Assembly (NCBI GenBank): GCA_944376295.1
Contig: CALWCE010000006.1
Span: 1 to 64,000 of the forward strand
Source of the DNA: an uncultured Clostridia bacterium
GTDB taxonomy: Bacteria; Bacillota; Clostridia; Christensenellales; Borkfalkiaceae
Direction of reading: 5' to 3'
DNA length: 64,000 nt
The number at the start of each line of letters is the position of its first letter. Position 1 is the stretch's first letter. The position numbers were made by a program, and so were the translations under genes. The notes under the pieces are model-generated. The model had not been told where the DNA came from. It saw only the letters and a program-made list of their open reading frames with translations, and did no database searches. Of the stretch, positions 51,438 through 59,742 are shown piece after piece.

Positions 51438-53158
51438 TAACGGGAGCACAGTTATTTGTAAAGGCTTTGAAAGCCGAAAACGTTGAAGTTCTGTTTGCCT
51501 ATCCGGGCGGGCAGGCAATAGACCTTTTTGACGCACTCTATGACGATGAAAGTATAAATATTATCCTTCCGCGCCACGAACAGGGACTTGCTCATGCGGC
51601 GGACGGCTATGCCCGTTCTACGGGACGCGCCGGCGTATGCCTTGTAACGAGCGGCCCGGGCGCGACCAATCTCGTCACGGCGATAGCGACCGCCAACTAC
51701 GACAGCGTTCCGCTCGTCTGCTTTACGGGGCAAGTCCCGCTGTCTCTGATAGGAAACGACGCCTTTCAGGAGGCAGACATTGTGGGAATGGTGAGAAGCA
51801 TCACCAAGTATGCCGTTACCGTGCGCAGCCGCGAAAGCCTTGCAGCAACAATAAAAAAGGCTTTCTATATTGCGCAGACGGGCAAACCGGGTGTGGTGCT
51901 TGTAGATATACCCAAAGATATTCAGCAGGCTATGGGCAGCGAGGACTATCCTTCTTCGGTGGAGATACGCGGCTATAAGCCGACGGTAAACGTACATATC
52001 GGACAGATAAAGAAAGCGGTCGCTTTCCTTGAATCCGCCCAAAAACCTTTATTTCTGATAGGCGGCGGAGTACGCATTGCGCATGCCGAAAAGGAGTTGA
52101 CCGCTCTTGCTGAACGTACGGGCGTACCCGTGGTTACCACCATTATGGGAAAGGGAGCTATCGATACCGACCATCCGCTGTATTTCGGCAATGTCGGCAT
52201 ACACGGTGCATACGGAGCGAATACGGCAATCAATGAATGCGATTTACTCTTTTCTATCGGAACGCGGTTCAATGACCGCGTGGCAGGCAATAAAGATACA
52301 TTTGCAAAAAATGCCAAGATCGTGCACATAGACGCCGACCCCGCCTCCATTTCACGCAATGTATCGGTGGATGTCCCCATCGTAGGCGATGCAAAAAATG
52401 CGCTGAAAGAACTGATCGCCCGCACAAAGCCTCTCGCGCTCGGCGGTTGGATACAAAAGCTCAACGAATTGAAGGCGGAATATCCCGTAAAAATAGAAAG
52501 CGACGTGTTGAATCCGCAGGACATTATAGAGCGGCTGAACACATTGTTCGATGCGCTCATCGTAACGACCGACGTCGGGCAGAACCAACTTTGGACGACG
52601 CAGTTCCTGAAACTAAACGAACACAGAAAACTTCTCACTTCGGGCGGTTTGGGAACAATGGGGTTCGGGCTGCCTGCCGCAATAGGAGCAAAACTCGGCA
52701 ATCCCGATACGCCTGTCGTAGCCGTTGTAGGTGACGGCGGATTTCAGATGAACATACAGGAACTTGCCACTGCCGTAATAAACGGGCTGCCCGTCATCAT
52801 CTGTCTGTTGAACAATAGCTGGCTGGGCAATGTGCGGCAATGGCAGGAACTGTATTACGGCAAACGTTATCAAAGCACCTGCTTAAAGCGCAGGTCTGTC
52901 TGTCCGAAACATTGCGAGGGTTCAGATAAATGCCCGCCGTATGTGCCTGACTTTGAAAAACTTGCCGAAAGCTATGGCGTTGCGTACAGGCGAATAACCT
53001 TGAAAGACCAGATAGATGAAGCGTTTTCCTTTGCACTCAGCCAGAAAAATGTACCTACACTGCTCGAATTTATGATTGCGGAAGAAGAGAACGTGTATCC
53101 GATTGTGTTGCCGGGCAAAGACCTCTCAACGGTCAAATTCGGAAAGGAGGACAGTTAA
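51434..53158 (+). CDS. ilvB: Acetolactate synthase, large (catalytic) subunit
   Basis: 574 aa ThDP enzyme that condenses pyruvate to acetolactate or with 2-oxobutyrate to acetohydroxybutyrate. The catalytic glutamate is in ILPRHEQGLAHAADGYARSTG; the FAD domain follows; the ThDP site is GDGGFQMNIQELATAV with NNSWLGNVRQWQ. An unusual cysteine-rich insertion (C483, C490, C494, C500: CLKRRSVCPKHC) sits just after the ThDP site. The gene is on the mobile island under TetR control, separate from any host valine operon in the window. Confidence 0.93.
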   Translation: MITGAQLFVKALKAENVEVLFAYPGGQAIDLFDALYDDESINIILPRHEQGLAHAADGYARSTGRAGVCLVTSGPGATNLVTAIATANYDSVPLVCFTGQVPLSLIGNDAFQEADIVGMVRSITKYAVTVRSRESLAATIKKAFYIAQTGKPGVVLVDIPKDIQQAMGSEDYPSSVEIRGYKPTVNVHIGQIKKAVAFLESAQKPLFLIGGGVRIAHAEKELTALAERTGVPVVTTIMGKGAIDTDHPLYFGNVGIHGAYGANTAINECDLLFSIGTRFNDRVAGNKDTFAKNAKIVHIDADPASISRNVSVDVPIVGDAKNALKELIARTKPLALGGWIQKLNELKAEYPVKIESDVLNPQDIIERLNTLFDALIVTTDVGQNQLWTTQFLKLNEHRKLLTSGGLGTMGFGLPAAIGAKLGNPDTPVVAVVGDGGFQMNIQELATAVINGLPVIICLLNNSWLGNVRQWQELYYGKRYQSTCLKRRSVCPKHCEGSDKCPPYVPDFEKLAESYGVAYRRITLKDQIDEAFSFALSQKNVPTLLEFMIAEEENVYPIVLPGKDLSTVKFGKEDS

Positions 53159-53634
53159 TGAAGCGTAAAAGATGGCTTGCTCTGTTCGTGGAGAACGACG
53201 TCGGCGTACTTGCCGAAATATCTAGCTTATTTGCAGGTAAGGCATATAATCTCGACAGCCTGACCGTCGGCGTTACGGCAGATAAGACAATATCGCGCAT
53301 GACCATATGTCTCACAAGCGACGATATTCTGTTCGAACAGATAAAAAAACAGCTCAACAGAAACGTAAACGTCATCAAAGTAATTGACCTTACGGACAGC
53401 TTTGTTGCAGAAAGGGAACTTGCCTACCTCAAAATAACAGATTTCAAGCCGGAAAACTTGTATCCGCTGTTTGAGGTTGTAAAGCAGTTTGAATTGCAGA
53501 TTCTGGAAATCAAATCGGGTGAAATCCTTTTACAGAGCGTAAACTCGTTTGAAAGAACTGACGAATTGATAAACAAACTTGCAGACGGTAAATACGCCGT
53601 TGAAGTTGTCCGCAGCGGCAGCGTTGCTATTTAA
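53158..53634 (+). CDS. ilvN: Acetolactate synthase, small (regulatory) subunit
   Basis: 158 aa with an N-terminal ACT domain (WLALFVENDVGVLAEISSLFAGKAYNLDSLTVG) that normally binds valine for feedback control and stabilises the catalytic subunit. The start overlaps the ilvB stop by one base (TAATG). Length is typical for IlvN/IlvH (about 160 aa). Confidence 0.92.
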   Translation: MKRKRWLALFVENDVGVLAEISSLFAGKAYNLDSLTVGVTADKTISRMTICLTSDDILFEQIKKQLNRNVNVIKVIDLTDSFVAERELAYLKITDFKPENLYPLFEVVKQFELQILEIKSGEILLQSVNSFERTDELINKLADGKYAVEVVRSGSVAI

Positions 53635-53660
53635 AAGTTGAAAGCATCGGGAAATAACTT

Positions 53661-53876
53661 ATGAAAATGTATGCTGCCTGTCCGATATGCGGACATAAAT
53701 TATGCAAAGGCGAAAATGGTTCAGAAGTAGATATTCTCTGTTCCCGTTGCGGAAAACTCATCAGAGTTCATATCTCCGATAACGAAGTGCGGGCTATCCC
53801 TGCCGAACGATATACAAATGAATCAAATACACAAAAGACCGCTGACGGGAAAACCTCGCAGCGGTTTTCTCTTTAA
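53661..53876 (+). CDS. Small zinc-ribbon protein
   Basis: 71 aa with two CxxC pairs (CPICGHKLC and CSRCGKLIRVHI) that form a zinc ribbon resembling Com-like translation regulators or other small nucleic-acid binders. It follows ilvN by 26 bases and ends inside a terminator hairpin, closing the TetR operon. Function unknown. Confidence 0.7.
   Translation: MKMYAACPICGHKLCKGENGSEVDILCSRCGKLIRVHISDNEVRAIPAERYTNESNTQKTADGKTSQRFSL
53841..53872 (+). terminator. Terminator closing the TetR-ilvBN operon
   Basis: ACCGCTG pairs with CAGCGGT and is followed by TTTCTCTTT; it overlaps the last codons of the zinc-ribbon gene. Confidence 0.7.
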
Positions 53877-53963
53877 TCACTATTACTGCTGAAATTATAT
53901 AGTGCATACGCGGAAAATTATCAATCTTTGTTGATGTAAAATATTTACAGAGGTTGATAAATC

Positions 53964-54290
53964 ATGTTGAGTTCGAGAGAAATCTATAATCGGGTTGAAA
54001 AACTCCGTAAAGAAAAAGGACTGTCCGTCAATGAATTGAGTACCGCTGCCGGTATCTCCCATTCCACGTTGAACTCATGGAAGATACGCGGCACAATGCC
54101 GAAGTTGGAAATTTTAGACGGTATATGTTATGCTTTGGGTACGCATCTTGCGGCGCTCCTGTATGACATGGATATTGAAAATATCACACAAGACGAAATC
54201 GAAGTGCTTGCCCTTTGGAAGCCTCTCGATAAACCACAAAAGGATGCGGTGATAGCGATGATGAAAGCTATGCAAACAAAAACTGAATAG
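53964..54290 (+). CDS. XRE-family helix-turn-helix regulator
   Basis: 108 aa: HTH KLRKEKGLSVNELSTAAGISHSTLNSWKIRGTMPK at the N-terminus, then a short helical dimerisation region. It resembles regulators at the start of conjugative element modules. The palindrome ATCAA..TTGAT at 53921-53936 upstream could be its operator. Ends in TAG. Confidence 0.82.
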   Translation: MLSSREIYNRVEKLRKEKGLSVNELSTAAGISHSTLNSWKIRGTMPKLEILDGICYALGTHLAALLYDMDIENITQDEIEVLALWKPLDKPQKDAVIAMMKAMQTKTE

Positions 54291-54326
54291 CTGTGAGAGA
54301 AGCTAAAATCTGCATGAACAGATAAT

Positions 54327-54387
54327 AAGCCTGGCAAACGGATTGAACCCATTACTTGGGGTATTTTAGTTTGCCCGGCTTTTTTAT
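54327..54387 (+). terminator. Intrinsic terminator after the XRE gene
   Basis: AAGCCTGGCAAAC pairs with GTTTGCCCGGCTT (one mismatch), then TTTTT. Confidence 0.75.
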
Positions 54388-54397
54388 TTAGGCGATG

Positions 54398-54448
54398 TTT
54401 CCCCTGATGGCGTTTTGTTCTTCAAACGCTGTCGGGGGATTTTTCTTT
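54398..54448 (+). terminator. Second terminator or attenuator before the sigma-like gene
   Basis: TCCCCTGATGGCGTTT pairs imperfectly with CAAACGCTGTCGGGGGA, then TTTTTCTTTT. Confidence 0.7.
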
Positions 54449-54516
54449 TTACGGCAATTTTATAATGCGCTTTTCGGCTCTCCGACGGCGAGAAATCGTC
54501 TTCGGAGGTCTGGAAT

Positions 54517-54912
54517 ATGGCACGCATTCAGTATTTTGACGGTACTAAGTACGTTGAAATCGAAGTCACGGAAGAGTTTGCTGCGGAATATGCCGCAATG
54601 GAGCATCGGGACAAGCTCATAGAGCGCAAGGAAACGAGGCGGCATCAGTCGCTGGATAAATCGCTCGAACACGGCTGGGATATACCGGATCCGTCCGCCG
54701 ACGTCGCCCTGCAAGCCGAACGGAACGAAGAGAAAGCACGGCTATCTTCCGCTTTACAAAAACTCACGGATAAGCAGCGCGCCGTCCTGCTCCTCTACAT
54801 AGATGAAGGCTTGTCCTTCCGCGAGATCGGCGAGGAACTCGGTATCCATAAAGATACCGTCAAGGAGCATTACCATGCTGCGATAAAAAATTTGCGAAAA
54901 ATTTTACGTTAA
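54517..54912 (+). CDS. Sigma-70 region 4-like regulator of the conjugative module
   Basis: 131 aa. The C-terminal half is a clear sigma region 4 HTH (ALQKLTDKQRAVLLLYIDEGLSFREIGEELGIHKDTVKEHYHAAIKNLRKIL). The N-terminal half has no region 2, so it cannot be a full sigma factor; it probably acts as an activator or transcription modulator. GGAGG precedes the ATG. It is the first gene of a run of ICE-type genes. Confidence 0.8.
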   Translation: MARIQYFDGTKYVEIEVTEEFAAEYAAMEHRDKLIERKETRRHQSLDKSLEHGWDIPDPSADVALQAERNEEKARLSSALQKLTDKQRAVLLLYIDEGLSFREIGEELGIHKDTVKEHYHAAIKNLRKILR

Positions 54913-54987
54913 CACCCCCTCAAAACGCCTTTCCCGTGGCTATTAGGTGAAGGGCTTACGCTCTATCTCATTTTAGGAGGCTGCCTT

Positions 54988-55287
54988 ATGGTGCCATTAG
55001 ACAAAATCAGAAGCGACCTGAAAGAGATCAGGTACTACTACTCCCGCAAAGCGATGTTCGACGAATGCAAGAACATCGTCATCGGCAGCAGCATCATGGA
55101 AAAAGTACGGCGGTATAACGAAGCCGTTAAGACTGCACCGCCGCGCCTGTACGATATGTACATGATGCTGTACGTGAAAGGATATACGCAGGAGGCGTTG
55201 TCGGCAGAACTCAATTACACGCCCGTATATATCCAGATGCTCAACAAACAACTGCTTTTATTCTTGCAGTCAAAACTCACCGATTGA
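54988..55287 (+). CDS. Second small sigma region 4-like protein
   Basis: 99 aa. It has an RYYYSRK N-terminus and a degenerate HTH (MMLYVKGYTQEALSAELNYTPVYIQMLNKQLLLFL), reminiscent of small sigma-like proteins found in Tn916-type elements. AGGAGG precedes the ATG. It is paired with the preceding gene 75 bases apart, suggesting a two-part regulator. Confidence 0.65.
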   Translation: MVPLDKIRSDLKEIRYYYSRKAMFDECKNIVIGSSIMEKVRRYNEAVKTAPPRLYDMYMMLYVKGYTQEALSAELNYTPVYIQMLNKQLLLFLQSKLTD

Positions 55288-55299
55288 AGGAGGAAGATC

Positions 55300-55548
55300 A
55301 TGAAAGACAATATCCCGGATTTTATCAAAGACGCGACCAACGTGTACCGCACGAAAGGCTATATCGTCAAACAGGTCATCGGCATTCAGTACAACTGCAA
55401 GGAGAGCAACGTCGTGTTCAGCCACGACACCTTTTATAAGCGGACGCCAAAACGCGACAAAGAATATGAGATATTTTTCTGCCATCGCCGCCACATCGAC
55501 GGCAAGCGTCTGCCCTCTACCATGTACGCAAGAACGTATATCGACTGA
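55300..55548 (+). CDS. Hypothetical protein of the ICE regulatory module
   Basis: 82 aa (PDFIKDATNVYRTKGYIVKQVIGIQYNCKE...). The N-terminal third is helical and the rest is basic. GGAGG precedes the ATG and it starts 12 bases after the preceding stop. No known domain. Confidence 0.55.
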   Translation: MKDNIPDFIKDATNVYRTKGYIVKQVIGIQYNCKESNVVFSHDTFYKRTPKRDKEYEIFFCHRRHIDGKRLPSTMYARTYID

Positions 55549-55552
55549 CCGT

Positions 55553-55577
55553 AAAAGCCCCGAAATTTTCGGGGCTT
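55553..55577 (+). terminator. Intrinsic terminator
   Basis: AAAAGCCCCGAAA pairs with TTTTCGGGGCTTT; TCTCTTT follows. Confidence 0.85.
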
Positions 55578-55649
55578 TCTCTTTGGGAAAAGTTGTGGTT
55601 TTGTTATGGAAAGTTAGTCAACCTTTGAGGTATATCAGGGGTTTGGTAT

Positions 55650-55800
55650 AGGCGGGCTATGTGGTTTTCGGCAGCCAAAACCGCTATACTTACGGTGTAC
55701 TTGGACGCGAGAGGAAAAACCGATAAATCCCTGCGGTGCTTGCAAGTATAAGAGCGGCCGCTCACCGTAAGGCAATCGCAGGAAACGGAGTGTTTCAAAG
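55650..55800 (+). ncRNA. Candidate structured RNA or transfer leader
   Basis: Inside the 326-base gap before the next gene, CTTACGGTG (55689-55697) pairs with CACCGTAAG (55763-55771). Within it TACTTG (55698-55703) pairs with CAAGTA (55743-55748), and a 12-bp palindrome GAGCGGCCGCTC lies at 55752-55763. It may be a leader RNA or part of an oriT. A 30-codon frame through it (MWFSAAKTAIL...) lacks a ribosome binding site. Confidence 0.45.
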
Positions 55801-55874
55801 AGCGCGTGACCGGTACTACAACTGAATAGGCTGCGCTATCGGCTACACGGGCAATCAATTTCGGAGGTTTACAA

Positions 55875-56174
55875 ATGCCCAGAAACAGCAGCGCCGGGAA
55901 ATCTTCTTCCGGCAACGGCGGCAAGTACAACTCTCGCCGCTGGTACATCCCTTCCAAGCGCGCCAAGAGCTACGCGGACGAACGCAGGGCGAAAGTCCAT
56001 CAGCACGGGCCGAAGGAAGGCAAAGAACTCACGGATTACGAAGCAGGCATCCGTTCGGGATACTTGCAGTGCCAGACCGACCACAGCGGCATCTACAAGT
56101 ATAAGAAGGCGCTCGCGGAAGGCAAATCCAAACAGGAAGCGCGGGAGATCTCCCAGCGCAGAGGCAGAAATTAA
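55875..56174 (+). CDS. Small basic ICE-associated protein
   Basis: 99 aa, lysine/arginine-rich (NSRRWYIPSKRAKSYADERR, KSKQEAREISQRRGR). A basic, disordered-looking protein directly after the structured leader and before the transfer genes may bind nucleic acid. GGAGG precedes the ATG. No known domain. Confidence 0.6.
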   Translation: MPRNSSAGKSSSGNGGKYNSRRWYIPSKRAKSYADERRAKVHQHGPKEGKELTDYEAGIRSGYLQCQTDHSGIYKYKKALAEGKSKQEAREISQRRGRN

Positions 56175-56192
56175 CAGGAGGCTCATTCAAAA

Positions 56193-56567
56193 ATGGCAGA
56201 AAAGAAGAACAACGAACAGCAGCTCTATGTACAGAAGGAACCCTTTGAGTACAACGGCAAAATGTACAACCACTACTACATCAAGGGTGTCGTGCGCGGC
56301 AGAGAGGTAAAGATCGACCTCGCTCCTCCCAATAAGGACACCGACATGGGCGGCTATACCGTGCTGGACATCGTATTCGGCGACGCGGACAGGGCTGACC
56401 TCATCATTGAGCCGTTCGAGATAACGGACGACAAGACGAAACAGGTCATCAAAGGCAACCGCTATCTCGTGCGCACTGTGGACGATGACGGCAAGGTCTA
56501 TGAATGCCCCGTCAAGCCTTCGCGCACATCGGACAGGTCTATGCTTCAGATGCTGCTCGCGGAATAA
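56193..56567 (+). CDS. ICE-associated hypothetical protein
   Basis: 124 aa. It resembles small DUF proteins at the head of Firmicutes conjugation operons by context: FEYNGKMYNHYYIKGVVRGREVKIDLAP, then GYTVLDIVFGDAD and LVRTVDDDGKVYECPV, a beta-rich fold. AGGAGGCTC precedes it. It follows the basic protein by 18 bases. No reliable family call. Confidence 0.6.
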   Translation: MAEKKNNEQQLYVQKEPFEYNGKMYNHYYIKGVVRGREVKIDLAPPNKDTDMGGYTVLDIVFGDADRADLIIEPFEITDDKTKQVIKGNRYLVRTVDDDGKVYECPVKPSRTSDRSMLQMLLAE

Positions 56568-56656
56568 CGGCGGCATAGGCACATTCGGGAACGGGGCTTG
56601 CGGGGAAAACCGCAAGCCTCATATTCCTAAACCACTGATTTTTTTGGAGGTAAAGC

Positions 56657-57919
56657 ATGAACAACGATTATAAAGGCAGTTCGTGGTCGGACAGGTTCAG
56701 CTGGATCATAACGGTCATTGCGCTTGTCCTCGTGGCTATCCTTTCCATCGGTCTTCTCTGCGCGCTGTTCATACAGCCGAAGGAAGAAACGAGAGAAAAC
56801 ACGGAACAGACAGCTATCAACGACGAACAGGCAGCCGTCATTGACGGTGAAGGCAATACGATGGTCAGCGGAAAGGCGTATGCAATGCCGCAGAGGATGG
56901 TCTTTGCCGCGACTGCGGCGGAGGCTGCTACCGCAAGCGAAGGCATAACGCTTACTGCAACCATTTCACCTGAAACTGCCGACAATAAATCCGTAGATTG
57001 GAGCGTATCATTCGTCAATCCATCGTCCTCTTGGGCAAGCGGTAAATCCGTCACGGATTATGTCACGGTAACACCTACATCAGATGGAGCTTTGACTGCA
57101 AACGTCAACTGTCTGAAAGCATTCGGCGAGCAGATAAAGGTCACGGTGGCTTCCCGTGTGAATCCGGAGGCAAAAGCCGAATGCACGCTGGATTATGCCC
57201 GCCGGATTTTGGATACCGCTCTCTATCACGAAGAGATAGACAAAAACATTTTGGATTTCGGTTCGGACGAGATTCTTTTGGATATGGTCGTACCAGATTT
57301 TGAAGGCTTCAAAGACGGAATGTCGGACGGTACCATCTGGGCGGGAGGTTATTATCAGACCTATCTGAATCCGGGCGTACAGATAAGTCCCGAAGACGAA
57401 GCTGATCCGGAAGCTAAATGGGGCGATGAATCTGCGAAACGTACATACCGTTTCTCCGACTACACGATAAAAGACTGTCTGCCGTTCTTTTCGGAAGGCA
57501 ACGAATACGGGCTTGTGTTCGAGGATCAAACGGACGTAAATCAGGACATCATAGACCTGTTTTGTAACTTTGCGAGGGAAGCAAATGCCGATAAAGGCTC
57601 ACCGATTTTTTCCTTTCAGGAGATAACGAGAAACGGTTTCATTGTCGGCAATAACCCTGTCATGATGGCAATAGAGATGCTCACAGGTTATAACGGCGTG
57701 GGCATGTCGAACTTTGACGCCGCGCTCTATGAAAAGTATATGGGCCTGTTCATTGATTGGATGCAAGAAAATCCGGATACGCCCATCGCAGAGTTCACGG
57801 TAACTTTTACCGGCAAGTATTCCACGTTCACGAGGCACTATTCCTTCCGTTACAATCCCGAAACGGTAGAGATGCCTGTGTTCTCGCTTGGACTTGACAA
57901 GACGGAAGTCGTGATTTAA
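56657..57919 (+). CDS. Single-pass membrane protein with Ig-like domain (first of three)
   Basis: 420 aa. TM helix at about 15-39, then an acidic linker, an Ig-like (Big_2-like) segment (ITLTATISPETADNKSVDWSVSFVN..SVTDYVTVTPTSDGALTANVNC, about 100-175) and a unique C-terminal domain. The last residues, PVFSLGLDKTEVVI, look like the first strand of another Ig domain that then stops. It is similar at both the linker and the Ig segment to the next gene, so the two are paralogues. Confidence 0.7.
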   Translation: MNNDYKGSSWSDRFSWIITVIALVLVAILSIGLLCALFIQPKEETRENTEQTAINDEQAAVIDGEGNTMVSGKAYAMPQRMVFAATAAEAATASEGITLTATISPETADNKSVDWSVSFVNPSSSWASGKSVTDYVTVTPTSDGALTANVNCLKAFGEQIKVTVASRVNPEAKAECTLDYARRILDTALYHEEIDKNILDFGSDEILLDMVVPDFEGFKDGMSDGTIWAGGYYQTYLNPGVQISPEDEADPEAKWGDESAKRTYRFSDYTIKDCLPFFSEGNEYGLVFEDQTDVNQDIIDLFCNFAREANADKGSPIFSFQEITRNGFIVGNNPVMMAIEMLTGYNGVGMSNFDAALYEKYMGLFIDWMQENPDTPIAEFTVTFTGKYSTFTRHYSFRYNPETVEMPVFSLGLDKTEVVI

Positions 57920-57932
57920 GGAGGAGGTTTTT

Positions 57933-59105
57933 ATGAGTAATAACGAACTTTATGAACACAAGCGTTCGGATACCGTTAAATGGGTATTGACGCTTTTTGC
58001 ATTCATCCTTGTGGGCGTAATGCTTGCGGGTATCATTCTCGGCTGGTTTGACAAGAAAGATGAGCTGCCCGTGGAGGAAGAACAGACGGAGCAGGCAGCC
58101 GTCACAGACGGCGAAGGCAATGCAATGGACGAGGATATCGTCTACCCCATGCCTGAAAAGATGTCTTTTTCCGCCGCAGCGTTTGCAGAGCCGCTTGCGC
58201 AGTTCGGTGAGCCTACCGGAACGGTGACATCGGAACAGAGCGTGGATGTGCGTATTGAGGCATACGTCTATCCCGAAAGTGCAGCTAATAAGGAAGTAGA
58301 TTTTTCCGTCACATGGGGCAACGCTCCTACGCACGGCAGCGAGGAAGTCACGAACTATCTCACTGTAACACCCGATTCGGACGGCAGTACGACGGCGACA
58401 GTATCCTGTAAAAAGGCGTTCGGCGACGATACCATCATAATCACCGTCACCACCCGTGAGGGCGGGTACACGGCGACCTGCACGGTAACGTTTACGGGCA
58501 TTGCAAGCGGCATTGAGATTACGAGCAGCACTGCGACAAAGAAATCGACATCCGCCCGCGGCGAATATTACGAACTCGGTACGAGCAAGACATACACGTT
58601 CGATATCGGGCTTACAAACGCTTTTGACGATGCCGCAGGCAATCTCTCAGTAACGGAGATCGGCGGCGAAGGCAATATGTACTTCGGCAACGGCTCGTAT
58701 AACGACGGCGGGTATATCAATTTCACGGATATGGTACAGAAAAGTATCGGCGAGTTTGCGGATGAATTTATCACTTCGGCGACCATTTCGGGCAATGCAC
58801 TCACCGTAAAGACGGGTTCCAAAATATTGGAGAATTACTATTCGAGCTACGGCCCGGATGAGTATTTCATCACCGATATTTACTATGACCGCTATGTCAT
58901 TGAGATGAACGACGATTGGAGCATCAAGGACTCTTCCGATACCTTCAGAAACCAGAACGCGCAGAGCAATGCGCAAAATATCGGTTCTTGCTACTTCTAT
59001 GTGACGGTCAAGGACGGCATCAGCGGACTTACGGAGACAGTCAGGCTGTGGCTTGTCAGCTCGGTGAACGGCGTGGCTCTTTCGCAGACGGAACTTGAAT
59101 TTTAA
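57933..59105 (+). CDS. Single-pass membrane protein with Ig-like domain (second of three)
   Basis: 390 aa. TM helix at about 17-38, linker with QTEQAAVTDGEGNAM (shared with the previous protein), Ig-like segment (VRIEAYVYPESAANKEVDFSVTWG..TNYLTVTPDSDGSTTATVSC), then a second beta-rich domain. It ends NGVALSQTELEF, again only the first strand of an Ig-like domain. GGAGGAGG precedes the ATG. It is 13 bases after the previous gene. Confidence 0.7.
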   Translation: MSNNELYEHKRSDTVKWVLTLFAFILVGVMLAGIILGWFDKKDELPVEEEQTEQAAVTDGEGNAMDEDIVYPMPEKMSFSAAAFAEPLAQFGEPTGTVTSEQSVDVRIEAYVYPESAANKEVDFSVTWGNAPTHGSEEVTNYLTVTPDSDGSTTATVSCKKAFGDDTIIITVTTREGGYTATCTVTFTGIASGIEITSSTATKKSTSARGEYYELGTSKTYTFDIGLTNAFDDAAGNLSVTEIGGEGNMYFGNGSYNDGGYINFTDMVQKSIGEFADEFITSATISGNALTVKTGSKILENYYSSYGPDEYFITDIYYDRYVIEMNDDWSIKDSSDTFRNQNAQSNAQNIGSCYFYVTVKDGISGLTETVRLWLVSSVNGVALSQTELEF

Positions 59106-59119
59106 CGAGGAGGTGAACC

Positions 59120-59731
59120 ATGCAGAGCAAAGGACAGACAGCGGCGAAGGTCATAGGCGTTATCCTTGTGCTTGCGCTGCTGGCAGGAATTGTAGCCGTC
59201 ATCTACCGCTTTACTAACGGCTTCAACGAGGACTTCAAAACTTTCTATGTCGAGTATGACGGCGAGCAAATACTTACTACGGAGAGTGAAATGCATCTTG
59301 TAGAGGGAAACACGCACCGCTTTGGCGTCAAGTACACCTTCGATACGGAAAACTCCGAGCCGAAGGACTACAACGTCAAAGTAATACCGAACGCCGAGCG
59401 CGACTTTGATTTCACGGTGGACGGCGAACGCTACCTCTATTCCAAAGAAGGTGACATGACGGCGGCATTCGGACTGAACAAGCAAGATACATACTTCGAG
59501 CTTGTCATCCCGGAAGACTTCAGCTTGCAGTATGCGCTACAAAGCTGCTACCCCGGACAAACTGTCGTCGTTCCGTCAGAAGCAGAAAACGGCAACGCTT
59601 ATCCATATACACTGGTCGTATCATCGTATAACGAGAGCGTCGTTTACCGCATTGATCTGAGCGTCGGCGCAGAGGTTACGGGCGTAACGCTCGATCCCGA
59701 ACAAATCATCTTCACCGGTACGCAGGAATAA
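59120..59731 (+). CDS. Single-pass membrane protein (third of three)
   Basis: 203 aa. TM helix at about 10-30, then a soluble beta-rich domain (KTFYVEYDGEQILTTESEMHLVEGNTHRFGVKYTF). The C-terminus VTGVTLDPEQIIFTGTQE has the start of a Big_2 domain ('V.gVtLdp..i...G') but no remaining strands. GAGGAGG precedes the ATG, 14 bases after the second protein. Confidence 0.7.
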   Translation: MQSKGQTAAKVIGVILVLALLAGIVAVIYRFTNGFNEDFKTFYVEYDGEQILTTESEMHLVEGNTHRFGVKYTFDTENSEPKDYNVKVIPNAERDFDFTVDGERYLYSKEGDMTAAFGLNKQDTYFELVIPEDFSLQYALQSCYPGQTVVVPSEAENGNAYPYTLVVSSYNESVVYRIDLSVGAEVTGVTLDPEQIIFTGTQE

Positions 59732-59742
59732 GGAGGCAAAAC

